This document shows positions 61,731 through 64,000 of a stretch of DNA of 64,000 nucleotides, in pieces (the first letter of the stretch is position 1; the number at the start of each line of letters is the position of its first letter). The translations under genes were made by a program, and so were the position numbers. Below the pieces are notes generated by a model. It did no database searches and was not told where the DNA came from. It saw nothing but the letters and a program-made list of their open reading frames with translations. Where the stretch lies: positions 62,001 through 126,000 of the forward strand of contig CAYMEX010000002.1 in NCBI GenBank assembly GCA_964389525.1. The letters are read 5' to 3'. The stretch is from JAFLTL01 sp964389525 (GTDB lineage: Bacteria > Bacteroidota > Bacteroidia > Bacteroidales > Muribaculaceae).

Positions 61731-62726
61731 TTATTTTCCGGTGAGTTTGGCCACAATTTCATCAGCCCGCACACCCTTCATGCAGGCCATTGTACCCAGC
61801 TTGCAGTTCCACGACCTTATCACCGCACACGGCTGACACTCAACACCTGCGATTATAGCATCCTCAGTTTTCTGTTCCCACCCCATGAAGCCGCACCCGG
61901 GAGTGGTCGCTCCCCACACCGACACCACACGCGTTCCCACGAGCGAAGCCAGGTGCATGTTGGCCGAGTCGGTCGTCAGCATCACATCGAGCCCTGCCAT
62001 TATGGCAAGCTCCTCGCGCAGCCCGGCTTTGCCCGACACATACTCCACCATGTCGCCATATTTCTCGCGCCACGCCTCAAGCTGGCACAGCTCCCTCTCA
62101 CCGCCACCGAAAAGCGATACCCTGATCTTCTCGCCACGCTCCGAAAGCCGGTCAAGCACAAGCTCCACCGTCTCCGGCGGGATCACCTTCGTGGCATAAC
62201 GGGCAAAAGGGGCGATGCCGATGCGGTACACCCCGTCATCTTTCCTTGCCCCTTCAAACCTGAATCCCCTGAACAGCGACGGGTCAGTCGGATAACCAAG
62301 CGTCTTGAACACATCGAAATAACGGTCAACCACCCACTCGCGCGTGCTTCCCTCGCCCCGTCTTATTCTGGCGCGCTCACGACGCATCTTGTTCACCATC
62401 ACCACACGCTTGCCTATAAACCTCAGGTAAGCGTCGGCTGTCCACGTTCTCAACACATTGTGAAGATCGGCAATAGCATCGGCCTTCTCCTTGCGCAGAA
62501 GGTGAAGAAAACGCAGCGATCCACCGGGACGGCGCATGGCGCGACGGTCTATGCCCACGACCTTCAGATTGGCCGGAGCATCGACTATCAGATCAAGAAA
62601 CCTGTTCTCGGTCACAAAGACCACTGTCAGCTTCGGGTAAGTATAGGCAAGCGAGTACACCGCAGGCAGCGTCATGGCGACACCACCAAGCCCCGAAAGC
62701 CGCAGAACAAGCATTTTTTCAGTCAT
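61731..62726 (-). CDS. Glycosyltransferase family 9 (heptosyltransferase-like)
   Basis: 331 residues with two Rossmann-like halves. LVLRLSGLGGVAMTLPAVYS opens the N-terminal half, and the C-terminal half has IGIAPFARYATK, LFGGGERE, MLTTDSANMHLASL and VSVWGATTPGCGF, the pattern of ADP-heptose:LPS heptosyltransferases. It probably adds a core sugar to lipopolysaccharide or lipooligosaccharide. It stands alone; two minus-strand -7 boxes within a tandem repeat lie upstream. Confidence 0.9.
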   Translation of the reverse strand: MTEKMLVLRLSGLGGVAMTLPAVYSLAYTYPKLTVVFVTENRFLDLIVDAPANLKVVGIDRRAMRRPGGSLRFLHLLRKEKADAIADLHNVLRTWTADAYLRFIGKRVVMVNKMRRERARIRRGEGSTREWVVDRYFDVFKTLGYPTDPSLFRGFRFEGARKDDGVYRIGIAPFARYATKVIPPETVELVLDRLSERGEKIRVSLFGGGERELCQLEAWREKYGDMVEYVSGKAGLREELAIMAGLDVMLTTDSANMHLASLVGTRVVSVWGATTPGCGFMGWEQKTEDAIIAGVECQPCAVIRSWNCKLGTMACMKGVRADEIVAKLTGK

Positions 62727-62773
62727 TCTATCCGTTATTTCAAGTCATCCGTTCGATCCTGTATCCGACAGAT

Positions 62774-62954
62774 TCACTTCTTTTTCTTGCAAATATACTA
62801 ATATTCGACAAAAAGAAGAGCGACAGTCGTCCGTCAGGACGGGAAGCGGTGGCGATAGCCACTTCTTTGAGTCAAATATACTAATATTCGACGAAAAGAA
62901 TAGCGATTGTCGGCTCTCAGGTGTCGAACCCCACTTCTTTCAATCAAATTTACA
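62774..62954. repeat. Tandem repeat between GT9 and rpmH, with minus-strand -7 boxes
   Basis: A motif of CACTTCTTT, a few bases, then CAAATATAC occurs at about 62774 and 62859 and, less exactly (CAAATTTAC), at 62932. In the first two copies it continues CAAATATACTAATATTCGAC (62790 and 62873, 83 bases apart) and on into AAAAGAA-AGCGA. On the minus strand CAAATATA reads TATATTTG, a perfect -7 box, so two tandem starts for the GT9 gene are possible. The intervening bases differ, with a GTGGCGATAGCCAC hairpin in the first spacer. No gene is present in 62727-63058. Confidence 0.7.
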
Positions 62955-62960
62955 AAATTG

Positions 62961-62991
62961 TTGCACATTAGAAAACATTTACATACCTTTG
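62961..62991 (+). promoter_or_regulatory. rpmH promoter
   Basis: TTG at 62961-62963, a 20-base gap and TACCTTTG at 62984-62991. The start is near 62997. The bases TTTGCAGCGCAAA (62988-63000) repeat those of the promoter at 7853-7883. Confidence 0.75.
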
Positions 62992-62999
62992 CAGCGCAA

Positions 63000-63018
63000 A
63001 AATGTGGCCGACCACATT
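63000..63018 (+). promoter_or_regulatory. Hairpin at the 5' end of the rpmH leader
   Basis: AATGTGG (63001-63007), loop CCGA, CCACATT (63012-63018): a perfect 7-bp stem within a few bases of the predicted transcript start and 40 bases before the ATG. It could stabilise the 5' end or act in autoregulation. Confidence 0.5.
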
Positions 63019-63058
63019 GCAACAAGCTTAAAAAACAAATAATCACGACATAAGCAAA

Positions 63059-63214
63059 ATGAAACGTACATTTCAGCCCTCCAATCGCAAGCGCGTGAAC
63101 AAACACGGGTTCCGCCAGAGAATGTCAACCCCCGATGGCCGCAAGGTTCTCGCTCGTCGTCGCGCCAAGGGTCGCGTCCGCCTGACTGTTTCGTCGGAAA
63201 TCGCAAGCAAGTAA
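63059..63214 (+). CDS. rpmH: 50S ribosomal protein L34
   Basis: 51 residues beginning MKRTFQPSNRKRVNKHGFRQ and ending LTVSSEIASK: a complete bacterial L34, slightly longer than the usual 44-47 residues. It is a basic protein of the large subunit placed near the domain I/III rRNA core. A strong promoter and a leader hairpin precede it. The usual neighbours rnpA and yidC are not adjacent; a GH3-family gene follows instead after a terminator-like stem. Confidence 0.96.
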   Translation: MKRTFQPSNRKRVNKHGFRQRMSTPDGRKVLARRRAKGRVRLTVSSEIASK

Positions 63215-63266
63215 TTCGATATTCGGCGGGTATTGCATCGACCTGTCGTGACTCAAGAAATATGTG

Positions 63267-63304
63267 CGGTCGCCTCTTTGAGTGGCGGCCGTTGCATTTT
63301 TATG
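63267..63304 (+). terminator. Probable rpmH terminator
   Basis: CGGTCGCC (63267-63274) pairs with GGCGGCCG (63284-63291), with one wobble, followed by TTGCATTTTTAT. Confidence 0.6.
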
Positions 63305-63335
63305 ACAATCGCGAACCAACAACACTTCAACTAAG

Positions 63336-64000
63336 TTGCTCAACTGCACGCCAATAGCAAGAAAAATTCTCCTGCCCAAAGCCGAGCGGATGAAACGCTG
63401 GCTGGGAAAGACCGAGATCATTCAGTCGCAGCTGCTCGCAAAGCTGCTCCACTCGGCGCGCAACACACTCGTCGGGACGCGGTACGACTTCAGCCACATC
63501 AGATCCTACGCCGGGTTTGCTGAAAAAGTGCCACTTACACATTACGAAGACATACGCCCCCTCGTCATGCGCATGATAGCAGGAGAGAGCGACATACTCT
63601 GGCCCGGAAAAGTCACAAACTACGCGCAGTCATCAGGCACATCCGACGGGAGAAGCAAATTCATACCAATTACATCACAGGGGCTCGCTGCAAACCACAT
63701 CGACGGAGCCGCATGCGCCGTTGCGGCATACCTCGACTCCAACCCCCGAAGCCGCATATTCTCAGGACGCGCATTCATACTCGGAGGAAGCTTCTCACCC
63801 GACATAGACTCACCCGTCGCACCGGGAACACGCATCGGCGACCTATCGGCCACACTCATCTCACGCGTCCCGCGCATCGTCAACGACTTCTACCGCGTAC
63901 CCTCACGCGAAATAGCCCTCATGAGCGACTGGGAGAAAAAACTCCCCGCACTCATCGACGCATCATCGCGCCAGAACATCACCAACATCTCAGGCGTACC
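63336..64000 (+). CDS. GH3 (auxin-responsive promoter) family protein, partial
   Basis: The 5' part of a gene that runs out of the window. The segment WPGKVTNYAQSSGTSDGRSK contains the ATP-binding loop of the acyl-adenylating GH3 family, and RMKRWLGKTEIIQSQLLAKL plus DFSHIRSYAGFAEKVPL match its N-terminus. The start is uncertain: ATG at 63390 gives a short N-terminus, whereas a TTG at 63336 restores the length usual in Bacteroidota and is preferred; an in-frame stop lies at 63303. Bacterial GH3 proteins are of unknown substrate; plant relatives conjugate amino acids to hormones. About 220 codons are present. Confidence 0.8.
   Translation, partial: MLNCTPIARKILLPKAERMKRWLGKTEIIQSQLLAKLLHSARNTLVGTRYDFSHIRSYAGFAEKVPLTHYEDIRPLVMRMIAGESDILWPGKVTNYAQSSGTSDGRSKFIPITSQGLAANHIDGAACAVAAYLDSNPRSRIFSGRAFILGGSFSPDIDSPVAPGTRIGDLSATLISRVPRIVNDFYRVPSREIALMSDWEKKLPALIDASSRQNITNISGV

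Overview
The window looks like chromosomal DNA of a Bacteroidota bacterium of the order Bacteroidales, most likely a Muribaculaceae (S24-7) relative. The order is well supported: promoters carry the Bacteroides-type -33 TTG / -7 TAnnTTTG elements, Shine-Dalgarno sites are nearly absent, and the gene content includes SprA, head-GIN adhesin-like proteins, GT3-type glycogen synthase beside an alpha-glucan phosphorylase, a NagB-like/PIG-L fusion, and HU followed by a 29-residue basic protein and RNase G. The family-level call is inference from gene content and moderately high GC. I saw no transposase, phage gene, CRISPR array, rRNA or tRNA.

Layout: 1-7770 holds the start of a secreted protein gene and the giant T9SS translocon gene sprA (minus). 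7853-8184 is a promoter-to-terminator unit with no ORF, a candidate structured RNA. 8241-12504 is a plus-strand set of four exported proteins ending in a caspase-like protease. 12707-14587 encodes a biotin-carrying carboxyltransferase. 14588-16830 holds a Tat-exported metallophosphoesterase between two islands of small palindromes. 17174-23698 is a glycogen module (phosphorylase and synthase on minus, pullulanase on plus). 23759-25735 is the NagB-like/PIG-L fusion. 25758-26600 is the largest palindrome island. 26603-29408 (minus) has a GT2 glycosyltransferase and two head-GIN proteins. folC (plus) is followed by trxA and dnaE (minus).

35064-42086 (minus) carries M13 peptidase, galE, an RlmI-like methyltransferase, rseP and dxr. 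Plus-strand genes follow: an outer-membrane phospholipase A, HU, a mini-protein resembling mS38/AURKAIP1, RNase G, lipA and lipB. 47138-52931 is a sigma-54 module: a histidine kinase and an NtrC-type regulator (minus) diverge from an FtsX-type permease and its ATPase (plus), with a -24/-12 promoter ahead of the permease. purE comes next, then a tightly coupled minus-strand operon hisG-hisD-hisCB-rpoN-PAP2, in which HisC is fused to IGP dehydratase and the sigma-54 gene itself sits downstream. The window ends with a DPP3-type peptidase and GT9 transferase (minus), a tandem repeat, rpmH, and a partial GH3-family gene (plus).

The most unusual material is (i) intergenic islands of mini-hairpins, many with G-N-A triloops, whose stems covary between copies, (ii) the orphan RNA-like unit at 7885-8184, (iii) the sigma-54 module close to rpoN, (iv) the HisC-HisB fusion, and (v) several genes whose -7 box lies only 4-6 bases before the start codon.
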